19,068 nt of DNA from Thioalkalivibrio nitratireducens (GTDB lineage Bacteria; Pseudomonadota; Gammaproteobacteria; Ectothiorhodospirales; Ectothiorhodospiraceae): the NCBI GenBank assembly GCA_011390385.1, contig JAABSN010000053.1, positions 1-19,068 of the forward strand. Reading direction: 5' to 3'. The notes under the pieces were generated by a model, which ran no database searches, had not been told where the DNA came from, and saw only the letters and a program-made list of their open reading frames with translations. Shown in pieces: positions 7,871 through 16,700 of the stretch. Position 1 is the first letter of the stretch, and every line of letters starts with the position of its first letter. Position numbers and translations under genes: made by a program.

Positions 7871-9955
7871 GTGTCATACAAGAAAACGTTTCAGTACGGA
7901 AAGCATACGGTCACACTCGAAACCGGCGGCATTGCCCGCCAGGCGAGCGGAGCCGTCCTCGTCAACGTGGCGGACACCGTGGTGCTGGTCACCGTGGTTG
8001 CGCGCAAGGACGCCGACCCTGGCCGCGACTTCTTTCCGATGACGGTGAACTACCAGGAACGGACCTACGCCGCGGGCAAGATTCCCGGGGGGTTCTTCAA
8101 GCGCGAGGGGCGTCCGAACGAAAAGGAAACGCTCATCTGCCGGTTGATCGACCGCCCGCTGCGGCCGCTGTTTCCCGAGGGCTTCACGCACGAGACCCAG
8201 ATCGTCGCCACCGTGGTTTCGCTGAATCCCGAGGTCGACCCTGATATTCCGGCGCTGATCGGTGCATCCGCCGCAGTCGCCCTGTCCGGGGTCCCGTTCG
8301 CAGGTCCGGTCGGTGCGGCGCGGGTCGGTTACCGGGATGGGGAGTACCTGCTGAACCCGACGGTCAGCGAACTCGCCGAGTCGGAACTCGATCTCGTCGT
8401 TGCCGGAACCGCCAATGCCGTGATCATGGTCGAGTCCGAGGCCAACGAACTCTCGGAAGAAGTGATGCTGGGCGCGGTCATGTTCGGCCATGAACAGATG
8501 CAGGCTGCGATCGAGGCGATTCGCGAACTCGCTGCCGAAGCCGGCAAGCCCGCGTGGGATTGGACGGCTCCCGTTGGCGACAGCAATCTCGAAGAGGCGG
8601 TCGCCAGGGTTGCCCGTGAGCGACTGGTTGACGCCTACCAGGTTCCCGAAAAGCAGGCGCGTACCCAGCGTCTGAACGAGGTACGTGCCAGCGTGGTCGA
8701 GGAACTGGCGACCGGAGCCGAAGGTGCGCCTTCGACTGAAGCCGTGAAGAACGCTTTCCACGATCTCGAGTACCGCATCGTTCGCGACCGGATCCTCGAC
8801 GGCAACCCGCGAATCGACGGACGTGACACCCGGACCGTTCGCCCCATCACGGTGCAGACCGGGATTTTGCCGCGCGCCCACGGGTCAGCGGTCTTCACCC
8901 GCGGTGAAACGCAGGCGCTGGTGGTGGCCACGCTGGGTACCGACCGCGACGCGCAGGTCATCGATGCGATCGAGGGCGAGCGCCGCGAGCGGTTCATGCT
9001 GCACTACAATTTCCCGCCCTACTGCACCGGCGAAACCGGGATGGTCGGTACGCCGAAGCGGCGCGAGATCGGTCATGGCCGGCTGGCCAAGCGTGGCGTT
9101 CAGGCGGTGATGCCCAAGGCCGACGACTTCCCCTACGTGATCCGCGTGGTCTCCGAGATCACCGAATCGAACGGATCGAGCTCGATGGCTTCGGTCTGCG
9201 GTACCAGCCTCGCGTTGATGGACGCGGGCGTGCCGTTGAAGGCGCCCGTTGCCGGTATCGCCATGGGCCTGATCAAGGAAGGTGAGCGTTTCGCGGTGCT
9301 TTCCGACATCCTCGGCGACGAGGATCATCTCGGCGACATGGATTTCAAGGTCGCGGGAACCACCGGTGGTGTCACCGCGCTGCAGATGGACATCAAGATC
9401 CAGGGCATCACCCGCGAGATCATGGAACGGGCGCTGGACCAGGCCCGTGCCGGTCGTCTGCACATCCTCGAGCGTATGGGCGAGGCCATGGAGTCGCACC
9501 GCACCGAGATGTCGAGCTACGCGCCGCGTTTCATCACCATGCGTATCAACCCGGAAAAGATCCGCGACGTGATCGGCAAGGGTGGCGCAACGATCCGGAC
9601 GCTGACGGAGGAAACGGGAACCTCGATCGACATCACGGACGACGGCAATGTGAAGATCGCATCCACCGACCAGGCCGCGGGTGAAGAGGCCAGACGCCGG
9701 ATCGAGGAACTGACCGCCGACGTCGAAGTGGGCCGGCTTTACAGCGGTCGCGTGGTCAAGATCATGGACTTCGGTGCTTTCGTGTCGATCCTTCCGGGTC
9801 GCGACGGGCTTGTGCACATTTCGCAGATCTCCAACGATCGGGTGGAGAACGTGACCGACTTCGTGAATGAAGGCGACACCGTGACGGTCAAGGTGCTCGA
9901 GGTCGACAAACAGGGTCGTATCCGGCTCAGCATGAAGGCGGTTGAAGCCGGCTGA
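7871..9955 (+). CDS. pnp: Polyribonucleotide nucleotidyltransferase (PNPase)
   Basis: PNPase degrades RNA 3'-to-5' by phosphorolysis and is a core part of the RNA degradosome. The protein is 694 residues, a normal length. It has two RNase PH-like halves joined by a helical linker, then a KH domain with IGKGG (568-572), and an S1 domain (about 620-690, [18 protein letters not shown]). Residues equivalent to the E. coli catalytic and metal-binding D486, D492 and K494 are present as D485, D491 and K493 in the stretch DHLGDMDFK. Other signatures are [35 protein letters not shown] and [14 protein letters not shown]. The start codon is GTG, placed where homologues begin, with only a weak purine-rich site (AAGCGGGA) before it and a hairpin just upstream. 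Confidence 0.97.
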   Translation: MSYKKTFQYGKHTVTLETGGIARQASGAVLVNVADTVVLVTVVARKDADPGRDFFPMTVNYQERTYAAGKIPGGFFKREGRPNEKETLICRLIDRPLRPLFPEGFTHETQIVATVVSLNPEVDPDIPALIGASAAVALSGVPFAGPVGAARVGYRDGEYLLNPTVSELAESELDLVVAGTANAVIMVESEANELSEEVMLGAVMFGHEQMQAAIEAIRELAAEAGKPAWDWTAPVGDSNLEEAVARVARERLVDAYQVPEKQARTQRLNEVRASVVEELATGAEGAPSTEAVKNAFHDLEYRIVRDRILDGNPRIDGRDTRTVRPITVQTGILPRAHGSAVFTRGETQALVVATLGTDRDAQVIDAIEGERRERFMLHYNFPPYCTGETGMVGTPKRREIGHGRLAKRGVQAVMPKADDFPYVIRVVSEITESNGSSSMASVCGTSLALMDAGVPLKAPVAGIAMGLIKEGERFAVLSDILGDEDHLGDMDFKVAGTTGGVTALQMDIKIQGITREIMERALDQARAGRLHILERMGEAMESHRTEMSSYAPRFITMRINPEKIRDVIGKGGATIRTLTEETGTSIDITDDGNVKIASTDQAAGEEARRRIEELTADVEVGRLYSGRVVKIMDFGAFVSILPGRDGLVHISQISNDRVENVTDFVNEGDTVTVKVLEVDKQGRIRLSMKAVEAG

Positions 9956-10025
9956 CGTGTTGTCGCCCCGTCGCTGCCGGTGCGGTTCAATCCGCATGGG
10001 CACGTAGACGGACCGATTTTCCGCC

Positions 10026-10032
10026 GGAGGAA
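10026..10032 (+). promoter_or_regulatory. Ribosome binding site choosing a TTG start for the methyltransferase
   Basis: GGAGGAA lies 7 nt ahead of TTG at 10040. The longer frame could begin at GTG 9980, but that has no usable Shine-Dalgarno sequence, and its extra residues are unlike the start of the methyltransferase family. The TTG gives a protein beginning directly before the conserved S-Y-R-R-Y-A..YD segment. Confidence 0.65.
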
Positions 10033-10039
10033 GTTCTTC

Positions 10040-10660
10040 TTGGACCTGGTCAGCATACGCAAGAGTTACCGCCGCTACGCCCGGCATTACGACGTGATCT
10101 TCGGGCGCGTCTTTGCCCGCGGGCGGCGTCTTGCCCTGCAGACGCTGGCGCCGGTTTCCGGGAAGCGGGTCCTCGAGGTCGGGGTCGGTACCGGGATCTC
10201 CCTGCCATTCTACTGCCCGGATGCCGAGGTCGTCGGTATCGACGTCAGTCGCGAGATGCTGGCGGTCGCAAGCCAGCGCCTGCGCGACGGATGCTGCCCT
10301 GCGGTGACCGGGCTGGTCGAGATGAATGCTGAACAACTGGCGTTTACCGACGACAGTTTCGACGCCGTGGTGGCCATGTACGTCGCTTCGGTGGTTCCGA
10401 ACCCGGATCGCCTGTTTGCGGAAATGTGGCGCGTCTGCCGCCCGGGTGGACAGATTCTTGTGGTCAACCATTTCGCTTCGAGGCAGTGGATTCTGCGCAG
10501 CCTCGAGCGCAGTATCCGCCCGCTCTCGCGCGCGGTCGGGTTCCGTCCCGACATGGAGCTGTCGGACTTCGTTGCCGTGGCCGGCCGGCAGCCGGTAGCG
10601 ATCGAGCCCGCGAGCATGTTCGGGTACTGGAAACAGGTGCAGTTCACCAAATCCGCCTGA
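10040..10660 (+). CDS. Class I SAM-dependent methyltransferase, PmtA-like
   Basis: This 206-residue protein is a Rossmann-fold methyltransferase. Motif I is VLEVGVGTG (44-52), the ribose-binding acidic residue is D68 in VVGIDVS, a motif with AEQLAFTDDSFDAV covers 97-110, and RVCRPGG (131-137) is the usual post-strand loop. The N-terminal S-Y-R-R-Y-A-R-H-Y-D-V-I-F-G and LEVGVGTGISLPFY resemble bacterial phosphatidylethanolamine N-methyltransferases of the PmtA (Rhodobacter) type. The substrate could therefore be a phospholipid headgroup, but related enzymes act on other small molecules. It follows pnp by 84 nt with no terminator seen, and is followed by fold-back repeats that separate it from the ATP-grasp gene. 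No signal peptide or membrane helix is evident. Confidence 0.85.
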   Translation: MDLVSIRKSYRRYARHYDVIFGRVFARGRRLALQTLAPVSGKRVLEVGVGTGISLPFYCPDAEVVGIDVSREMLAVASQRLRDGCCPAVTGLVEMNAEQLAFTDDSFDAVVAMYVASVVPNPDRLFAEMWRVCRPGGQILVVNHFASRQWILRSLERSIRPLSRAVGFRPDMELSDFVAVAGRQPVAIEPASMFGYWKQVQFTKSA

Positions 10661-10674
10661 CGGCCCGGCCCCGA

Positions 10675-10710
10675 GCGGTGCAATTCGCTGCGCTCATTGA
10701 CACCCTACGC
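10675..10710 (-). repeat. Solitary left-arm copy of the two-armed repeat (reverse orientation)
   Basis: This arm contains GGTGCAATTCGCTGCGCTCA and ends CACCCTACGC. It is the reverse complement of the left arms at 13428 and 13587, nearly base for base. Upstream bases 10663-10674 match the start of the usual spacer. It stands just after the methyltransferase stop and next to a full unit at 10732-10840, so it looks like the remains of a tandem second unit. Confidence 0.85.
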
Positions 10711-10731
10711 GCGGGTTGGGGTCAGGACCAG

Positions 10732-10840
10732 GCGTAGGGTGCCGTGAGGCGCAGCCGAACCGCACCGAAACCACGCCTGCAAAGTCCCCCGGCGTTGCGG
10801 CCCGAAGCGGTGCAATTCGCTGCGCTCATTGACACCCTAC
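10732..10840 (-). repeat. Complete two-armed fold-back repeat, reverse orientation
   Basis: The right arm 10732-10766 begins GCGTAGGGTGCCGTGAGGCG and ends CCGCACC. The left arm 10807-10840 contains GGTGCAATTCGCTGCG and ends CACCCTAC. The two arms are imperfect inverted copies of one another (GTAGGGTG at one end, CACCCTAC at the other), so the unit can fold back on itself around a spacer of about 40 nt. It is the same family as 13428-13534 and 13587-13695 but inverted. It ends 75 nt before the ATP-grasp gene. Confidence 0.85.
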
Positions 10841-10853
10841 TGTGCCAGGCTTC

Positions 10854-10879
10854 TTGCAGGACTCTCGGTGCGTTAGAGT
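10854..10879 (+). promoter_or_regulatory. Weak promoter candidate for the ATP-grasp gene
   Basis: TTGCAG (10854-10859) and TAGAGT (10874-10879) resemble -35 and -10 hexamers, but the spacing is only 14 nt and each match is modest. They lie between the repeat and the ATG at 10916. This is listed only because a new transcript is expected after the repeat block. Confidence 0.2.
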
Positions 10880-10915
10880 AGCCGCTGTCCCGATCCCCAT
10901 TGCGCGAGGCCCCGG

Positions 10916-12364
10916 ATGTCCATTGACTGGAAGTCCTATGATCCCTCCCCCTTCTACGATGAACTGATTGCCTCGCCCGGCAAGCCGCGACCGGTCGCAA
11001 AAAAGCTTGCCGATTATCTCGACTCGCTCGATGACCGGGAACTCCAGGCCCGCAAGCAGGCCGCGGACCATGCCATCCTCGAAATGGGGATCAGCTTCAC
11101 GGTGTACAGCGAGGGCGAGAACATCGATCGGGCCTGGCCGTTCGACATCATTCCCCGGGTCATTCCGAAACGCGAATGGCAGACGGTGGAAGCCGGCCTC
11201 GTGCAGCGGCTGACGGCGCTGAACCTGTTCATCGACGACGTCTACAACGAGCAGAAGATCTTCCGTGACAAGATCCTGCCCAAGTACGTGCTCAACAACT
11301 CGAAGAATTTCCGCGAGCAGTGCCGCGGCATCCATCCGCCGCACGGCGTCTGGGCGCACATCTGCGGCTCCGATCTCGTCCGCGATGGCGACGGCACCCT
11401 GTATGTTCTCGAGGACAACCTGCGGGTACCCTCGGGCGTATCGTACATGCTGGAAAACCGCCAGGTGACCAAGCGCGTGTTCCCGGAAGTCTTCGAGAAC
11501 TCGAGCATCCTGCCCGTCGACGAGTACCCGACCCAGTTGTTCGACATGCTGGCTTCGATTTCGCCGCGTCCCCAGGATTACCCCGAAATCGCCGTCCTCA
11601 CGCCGGGAATCTTCAACTCCGCCTATTTCGAACACTCCTTCCTGGCCCAGCGCATGGGTGCCGAACTCGTCGAGGGCGCCGACCTGGTCGTCGGCGATGA
11701 TGACTGCGTCTACATGCGGACGATCAAGGGCCTCGAACGGGTGGATGTGATCTACCGGCGCATCGACGATGATTTCATGGACCCGGAGGCGTTCAACCCG
11801 GATTCGATGCTCGGAGTGCCCGGCCTGATGCGCGCCTGGCGCGAAGGCAAGGTCGGGTTGGCGAACGCGCCGGGATCGGGTGTCGCCGACGACAAGGTGA
11901 TCTACGCCTATGTCCCGGAAATGATCAAGTACTATCTCGATCAGGATCCGATCATCCCGAACGTGCCCACCTATCTCTGCGTGAATGAAAAGGATCGCAG
12001 CTATGTGCTCGACCATCTGGACGAACTCGTTGTAAAGCCCGCCAACGAATCCGGCGGCTACGGAATGCTGGTCGGCCCGCACGCGACCAAGAAACAGCGC
12101 GCCGAGTTCGCACAACTGATCAAGAAGGACCCGCGCAACTACATTGCCCAGCCGACGCTCAGCCTTTCGGTGGCGCCGACCCTGTGCGACGACAGTCTGG
12201 AGCCGCGTCATCTCGACCTGCGGCCGTTCGTGCTGCAGGGAGTACGCACCGATGTGACCGCCGGCGGGCTCACCCGGGTCGCGATGCGCAAGGGCTCGCT
12301 GGTGGTGAATTCCTCGCAGGGCGGGGGCAGCAAGGACACCTGGATCGTGGACGAGGAGGCCTGA
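10916..12364 (+). CDS. Circularly permuted ATP-grasp protein (DUF404/DUF407 family, COG2308-type)
   Basis: The 482-residue protein matches the circularly permuted ATP-grasp family, predicted to ligate a carboxylate to an amine using ATP; the true substrate is unknown. The N-terminal part has ISFTVYSEG..RAWPFDIIPR and FIDDVYNEQKI. EDNLRVPSG (166-174) supplies the acidic and Asn residues expected to bind Mg-ATP, here near the N-terminus because of the permutation. The C-terminal part has VVKPANESGGYGM, with the likely ATP-binding Lys374 and a Gly-rich loop at 380-383. GGLTRVAM and GGGSKDTW follow close to the end. All key motifs look intact. The start has a weak GAGG. It is followed after one base by the Alpha-E gene, a partner often next to or fused with it. 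Confidence 0.92.
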   Translation: MSIDWKSYDPSPFYDELIASPGKPRPVAKKLADYLDSLDDRELQARKQAADHAILEMGISFTVYSEGENIDRAWPFDIIPRVIPKREWQTVEAGLVQRLTALNLFIDDVYNEQKIFRDKILPKYVLNNSKNFREQCRGIHPPHGVWAHICGSDLVRDGDGTLYVLEDNLRVPSGVSYMLENRQVTKRVFPEVFENSSILPVDEYPTQLFDMLASISPRPQDYPEIAVLTPGIFNSAYFEHSFLAQRMGAELVEGADLVVGDDDCVYMRTIKGLERVDVIYRRIDDDFMDPEAFNPDSMLGVPGLMRAWREGKVGLANAPGSGVADDKVIYAYVPEMIKYYLDQDPIIPNVPTYLCVNEKDRSYVLDHLDELVVKPANESGGYGMLVGPHATKKQRAEFAQLIKKDPRNYIAQPTLSLSVAPTLCDDSLEPRHLDLRPFVLQGVRTDVTAGGLTRVAMRKGSLVVNSSQGGGSKDTWIVDEEA

Positions 12365-12365
12365 G

Positions 12366-13307
12366 ATGCTTTCGAGAGTGGCAGAGCGGGTGTACTGGCT
12401 GGCGCGTTACATCGAACGTGCCGAGAACACCGCGCGCATGATCACGTCGTTTCACCTGGTTTCGCTGGACATGCCGAAGGCGGTGCAGTTGTCGTGGAAA
12501 GGCCTGGTGGCGGTGACCGGCACCGATGACATCTTCGACGAACACTATCAGCGCGACGATGAACGCAACTGCGTGAAGTTCCTGATGGCGGACCACTACA
12601 ATCCCAGTTCGATCTTCAGTTCGCTGAAATCCGCGCGCGAGAACGTACGCACCACGCGCGATCTCGTGCCCTCGGAGGCCTGGGAAGTCGTCAACGAATT
12701 GTTCCTGTTCGCCCGCGACAACATGGATACCGGGATCGGCAAGCGCGGCCGCTACCAGTTTCTGAGCGAGATCGTCCAGCGGTGCCAGACGCTGACCGGT
12801 CTCCTCGCCGGCTGCATGAGCCATGATCCCGCCTACGATTTCATTCGCCTGGGCCGCAATCTGGAACGCGCGGACATGACCTCGCGCCAGATCGATATCG
12901 GTGCGATCCGCTTCCTGAAGAAGAGCAGCGATGATCCGAGTCCGTATGACGGGCTGTTGTGGACCAGCATTCTGCGTTCCCAGAGCGGATTCCAGATGTA
13001 TCGCCAGCACGTGAAGCGGCGGATCAATGGGGTCGACGTGGTGCGCTTCCTGCTCCAGGACATCCCGTTCCCGCGCGCGGTCGCGCACGCCCTGCGTTAC
13101 GTCCAGGAGGCGCTGGAGCGTCTGCCGCGCAACGAGGTGCCGTTGCGCCTGGTGATGCAGGCACGCCGGCATGCGCTGGGGGCGGATGTGGACCAGTTGA
13201 TCTCCGAGGACCGGCTGCACGACTTCATCGACACCCTGCAGCAGGATATCGGGCAGATTCACGACGCGATCGTCGACACCTGGTTCAGCCTGGACAAGGC
13301 GGCCTGA
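12366..13307 (+). CDS. Alpha-E domain protein (DUF403)
   Basis: The 313-residue all-helical protein belongs to the Alpha-E (DUF403) family, whose biochemical role is not established. The N-terminal signature is MLSRVAERVYWLARYIERAE (1-20), and a second, related motif is RLGRNLERADMTSRQIDIG (161-179). Conserved Glu-Arg pairs recur in both. No signal peptide or membrane segment is seen. AGGAGG (12354-12359) lies inside the end of the ATP-grasp gene, and only one base separates the ATP-grasp stop from this ATG, so the two are translationally coupled and probably interact. Elsewhere the Alpha-E domain is fused to the ATP-grasp, as in the gene starting at 17128. It is followed by 426 nt of repeats. 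Confidence 0.92.
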   Translation: MLSRVAERVYWLARYIERAENTARMITSFHLVSLDMPKAVQLSWKGLVAVTGTDDIFDEHYQRDDERNCVKFLMADHYNPSSIFSSLKSARENVRTTRDLVPSEAWEVVNELFLFARDNMDTGIGKRGRYQFLSEIVQRCQTLTGLLAGCMSHDPAYDFIRLGRNLERADMTSRQIDIGAIRFLKKSSDDPSPYDGLLWTSILRSQSGFQMYRQHVKRRINGVDVVRFLLQDIPFPRAVAHALRYVQEALERLPRNEVPLRLVMQARRHALGADVDQLISEDRLHDFIDTLQQDIGQIHDAIVDTWFSLDKAA

Positions 13308-13427
13308 ACGGCAGCGGGCGGTGATGGGTTCTGGTGCAGAGATCGGCGCCAGCATGCCGCACCGCACACCGCACTGCGGCCAACGATCATGGCGATGGCG
13401 CAAACCCGGATGACGAACGGCGTAAAG
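13308..13427. other. Non-coding gap after the Alpha-E gene
   Basis: Nothing recognisable lies between the Alpha-E stop and the first tandem repeat unit. No T-tailed hairpin was found, so termination of the first block is not demonstrated. Together with the two repeats, the intergenic stretch is 426 nt long. Confidence 0.6.
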
Positions 13428-13534
13428 GCGTAGGGTGTCAATGAGCGCAGCGAATTGCACCGCTCGATGCCCCGGGGCCTGTGGGCCAGGGCCGGCACGG
13501 TACCGGTGCGGTTCGGCTGCGCCTCACGGCACCC
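13428..13534 (+). repeat. Two-armed fold-back repeat, tandem copy 1
   Basis: The left arm 13428-13463 begins GCGTAGGGTGTCAATGAGCG and the right arm 13505-13534 begins GGTGCGGTTCGGCTGCGCCT. They are inverted relative to each other and separated by about 41 nt of GC-rich spacer. The match with copy 2 extends into flanks on both sides, from GATGACGAA at 13409 to TTTCACGCT near 13545-13553. That indicates a tandem duplication rather than two independent insertions. Confidence 0.88.
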
Positions 13535-13586
13535 CATGGGCGCCTTTCACGCTCACGGTCATGGGTGCCACCCCCGATGACGAAAG

Positions 13587-13695
13587 GCGTAGGGTGTCAA
13601 TGAGCGCAGCGAATTGCACCGCTCGAGGCCCGAGGCCTGGGGTCAGGACCGGCGTCGTTCCGGTGCGGTTCGGCTGCGCCTCACGGCACCCTACG
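13587..13695 (+). repeat. Two-armed fold-back repeat, tandem copy 2
   Basis: The left arm 13587-13622 is identical to copy 1 over its length, and the right arm 13662-13695 ends CACGGCACCCTACG. The spacer has GGGGTCAGGACCGGCG, also seen between arms near 10720-10735. The left flank GATGACGAA (13576) and right flank TTTCACGCT repeat those of copy 1. It ends 38 nt before the transglutaminase gene. Confidence 0.88.
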
Positions 13696-13701
13696 TATGA
13701 T
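13696..13701 (+). promoter_or_regulatory. Possible -10 element for the transglutaminase gene
   Basis: TATGAT follows directly on the right end of repeat copy 2 and is 32 nt ahead of the ATG, in an AT-richer patch. No good -35 hexamer lies 16-18 nt upstream, where the repeat arm is. If real, the promoter would partly use repeat sequence. Confidence 0.25.
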
Positions 13702-13733
13702 TTTCACGCTAACTTGAAACGGGAGAGCAGGGC

Positions 13734-16700
13734 ATGGCGATACGCGTAGGGTTGACACACCACACCCGGTACGAGTTCGACCGCCTGGTGCGTGTATCGC
13801 CGCACATGATCCGCTTGCGCCCCGCTGCGCACAGCCGGACTCCGGTGCTCGGTTATTCGCTGAAGATCGAGCCCGAGAAGCATTTCATCCACTGGCAGCA
13901 GGATCCCTTCGGCAACTGGCTGGCCCGGGTTACGTTCCCGGAAGCGGTCCGTTTCATCGAGGTGAACGTCGATCTGGTCGCCGAACTGACGGTCATCAAC
14001 CCGTTCGACTTTTTCGTCGAAAGCTACGCTGAACAGTACCCCTTCGTCTACGGCGGGATTCTTGCGAAGGAACTGGTGCCCTATCTGGAAGCCGCGCCGG
14101 CAGGACCGCTGCTCCAGGACTGGCTGGATCAGGTGCCCGAAAGCCACGAGAGCATCGTCGATTTCCTGGTCGCGCTGAACCACCGCCTGAATCGGGATAT
14201 TGCCTACAGCGTGCGCATGGAAGCGGGTATCCAGTCCTGCGAGGAAACGCTCGGAAGGCGGATCGGTTCGTGCCGAGACTCCGCCTGGCTGCTGGTGCAG
14301 ATCCTCCGCCACAAGGGGCTGGCGGCGCGGTTTGTCTCCGGCTATCTGGTGCAGCTGAAGGCCGACGAGAAATCGCTGGACGGACCGTCCGGACCCGAGG
14401 CCGACTTCACCGACCTGCACGCCTGGACCGAGGTCTACATTCCCGGAGCCGGCTGGATCGGACTCGATCCGACCTCCGGGCTGTTCGCCGGTGAGGGGCA
14501 TATCCCGCTCGCATGCACGCCCGATCCCGTTTCGGCGGCACCGGTCACCGGGTATACCGAGGCCTGCGAAGTCTCGTTCGTGCATGACAATCGGGTGCAG
14601 CGCCTCCACGAAGACCCGCGCGTGACCCGACCCTACAGCGACGACCAGTGGGTCGCGATCGATGCACTGGGCGAGCGCATCGACGCCGAACTGCGGGCGA
14701 TGGATGTCCGCCTGACGATGGGCGGCGAGCCGACCTTCGTTTCCGTCGATGACATGGATGGACCGGAGTGGAACACGCGCGCCGACGGAGCGGACAAGCG
14801 CCGTCTCGCGCGAGAACTGACGCGCCGCCTGAGCGCGTGTTTCGCTCCCGGCGGGTTGCTGCATTTCGGCCAGGGCAAGTGGTACCCGGGCGAGCCGCTG
14901 CCGCGCTGGGCGCTCGGCATCTTCTGGCGCCGCGATGGCGAACCGATCTGGAACGATCCCCAATGGCTCGCGGACTTCAGCCAGGATTACGGTCACGGCC
15001 TCGATGATGCCCGCCGTTTTGCCGAGGCGCTGGTCGGCAGACTCGGCCTCAGGAACGACGACCTGCTCCCCGCGTTCGAGGATCCGTTCCATGCGGCCTG
15101 GACCGAAGACAATCTGCCACTGGGCCTGGATCCGGAGAAGGCGGACCTGAAGGCTTCCGCGGAACGCCAGCGGCTGGCACGGTTTCTCAGCCACGGGCTT
15201 GATCGGCCCGCGGGATTCGTGCTCCCGCTGGCCCGCGAACACGCGACCTGGCGCACCGGTCCCTGGCCGTTTCGTGACGGCCGGCTGCGGCTGATTCCGG
15301 GCGATTCCCCGCTGGGTTTGCGGCTGCCGCTGGACCGCTTGCCCTGGTCGGTGAAGCGCGAGGTCGAAATCCAGCCACAGCCGCGCGATCCATTCGATGA
15401 TCCCGGTCCGCTGCCGGTATTCGTCCCGGAAGCGGGTGCGGCCCCGGCCGTTGCCGGAGAGCCTTCCGGCACCCGGAAGGCAAGACCCGCCACCCGGGAG
15501 GAAAGGATCGAGATTCCCCATACGGCGCTGGCATTCGAGGCACGCAACGGGCGGCTGCATCTGTTCATGCCGCCGTTGCCGCTGCTCGAGGATTATCTGG
15601 CGCTGATCGGTCACATCGAGGTCACCGCGAAGGAGCTGGGCCTGCCGGTGGTGATCGAGGGTTATGAACCGCCGCGCGACTCCCGGTTGCAGCGACTGAT
15701 GGTCACTCCCGACCCGGGCGTGATCGAGGTCAACATTCATCCGGCATCGAGCTGGGACGAGCTGAAGGCCAACATCACCACCCTGTACGAGGAGGCGCGC
15801 CAGACCCGCCTCGGTACCGAGAAGTTCATGCTCGATGGCCGCCATACCGGCACCGGTGGCGGCAACCATGTGACGCTGGGCGGCGCCACCGCAGCGGACA
15901 GCCCGTTGCTGCGCCGTCCCGATCTTCTCGGTTCGCTGCTGACCTTCTGGCAGCACCATCCCGGGCTTTCTTACCTCTTCTCCGGAACGTTCATCGGCCC
16001 CACGTCCCAGGCCCCACGGGTCGATGAGGCCCGGCACGAGAACCTCTACGAACTGGAGATCGCGCTCGCCCAGATGCCCGAAGGCGACTGCGCCGAGCCG
16101 TGGCTGGTCGACCGCCTGTTCCGTAACCTGCTCGTGGACATCACCGGCAACACCCACCGGGCGGAGTTCTGCATCGACAAGCTGTACTCGCCGGACACCG
16201 CGTCCGGCCGGCTCGGTATCCTGGAACTGCGGGCCTTCGAGATGCCTCCGCACGCACGGATGAGTCTGGTGCAGATGCTCCTGCTGCGTACCCTGGTTGC
16301 ACGCTTCTGGAGCAAGCCCTACCGGCACCGGCTGGTACGCTGGGGGACCGCGTTGCATGACCGCTTCATGCTGCCGCATTATGTCGAGGACGATCTGCGC
16401 GAAGTCGTCGAGGCCTTGCAGCGCGATGGCTATCCGTTCGATCTGGCGTGGCTGGCACCGTTCTTCGAGTTCCGTTTCCCGACCTTCGGCCGGGTTCAGA
16501 TCGGTTCGGTCGAAATCGAACTGAAGATGGCGATCGAGCCCTGGCATGTGCTCGGTGAGGAAGTGACCCAGTCCGGCACCTCGCGCTTCGTCGACTCCTC
16601 GCTGGAACGTCTGCAGGTCCGGGTCACCGGCCTGTCGGGCGACCGCTATGTACTGACCTGCAACGGCCGGCGCGTGCCGCTGCGCCCGACGCGGACCCAG

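Noticed and set aside
10829..10834. Perfect TTGACA -35 hexamer at the end of a repeat arm
   Set aside because: No -10-like hexamer is found 16-18 nt downstream. The same hexamer occurs in other copies as part of the arm sequence.
10675..13695. The repeats as a CRISPR array
   Set aside because: There are only a few units of over 100 bp with internal inverted arms and unequal spacing. No short direct repeats with uniform spacers and no cas genes are present.
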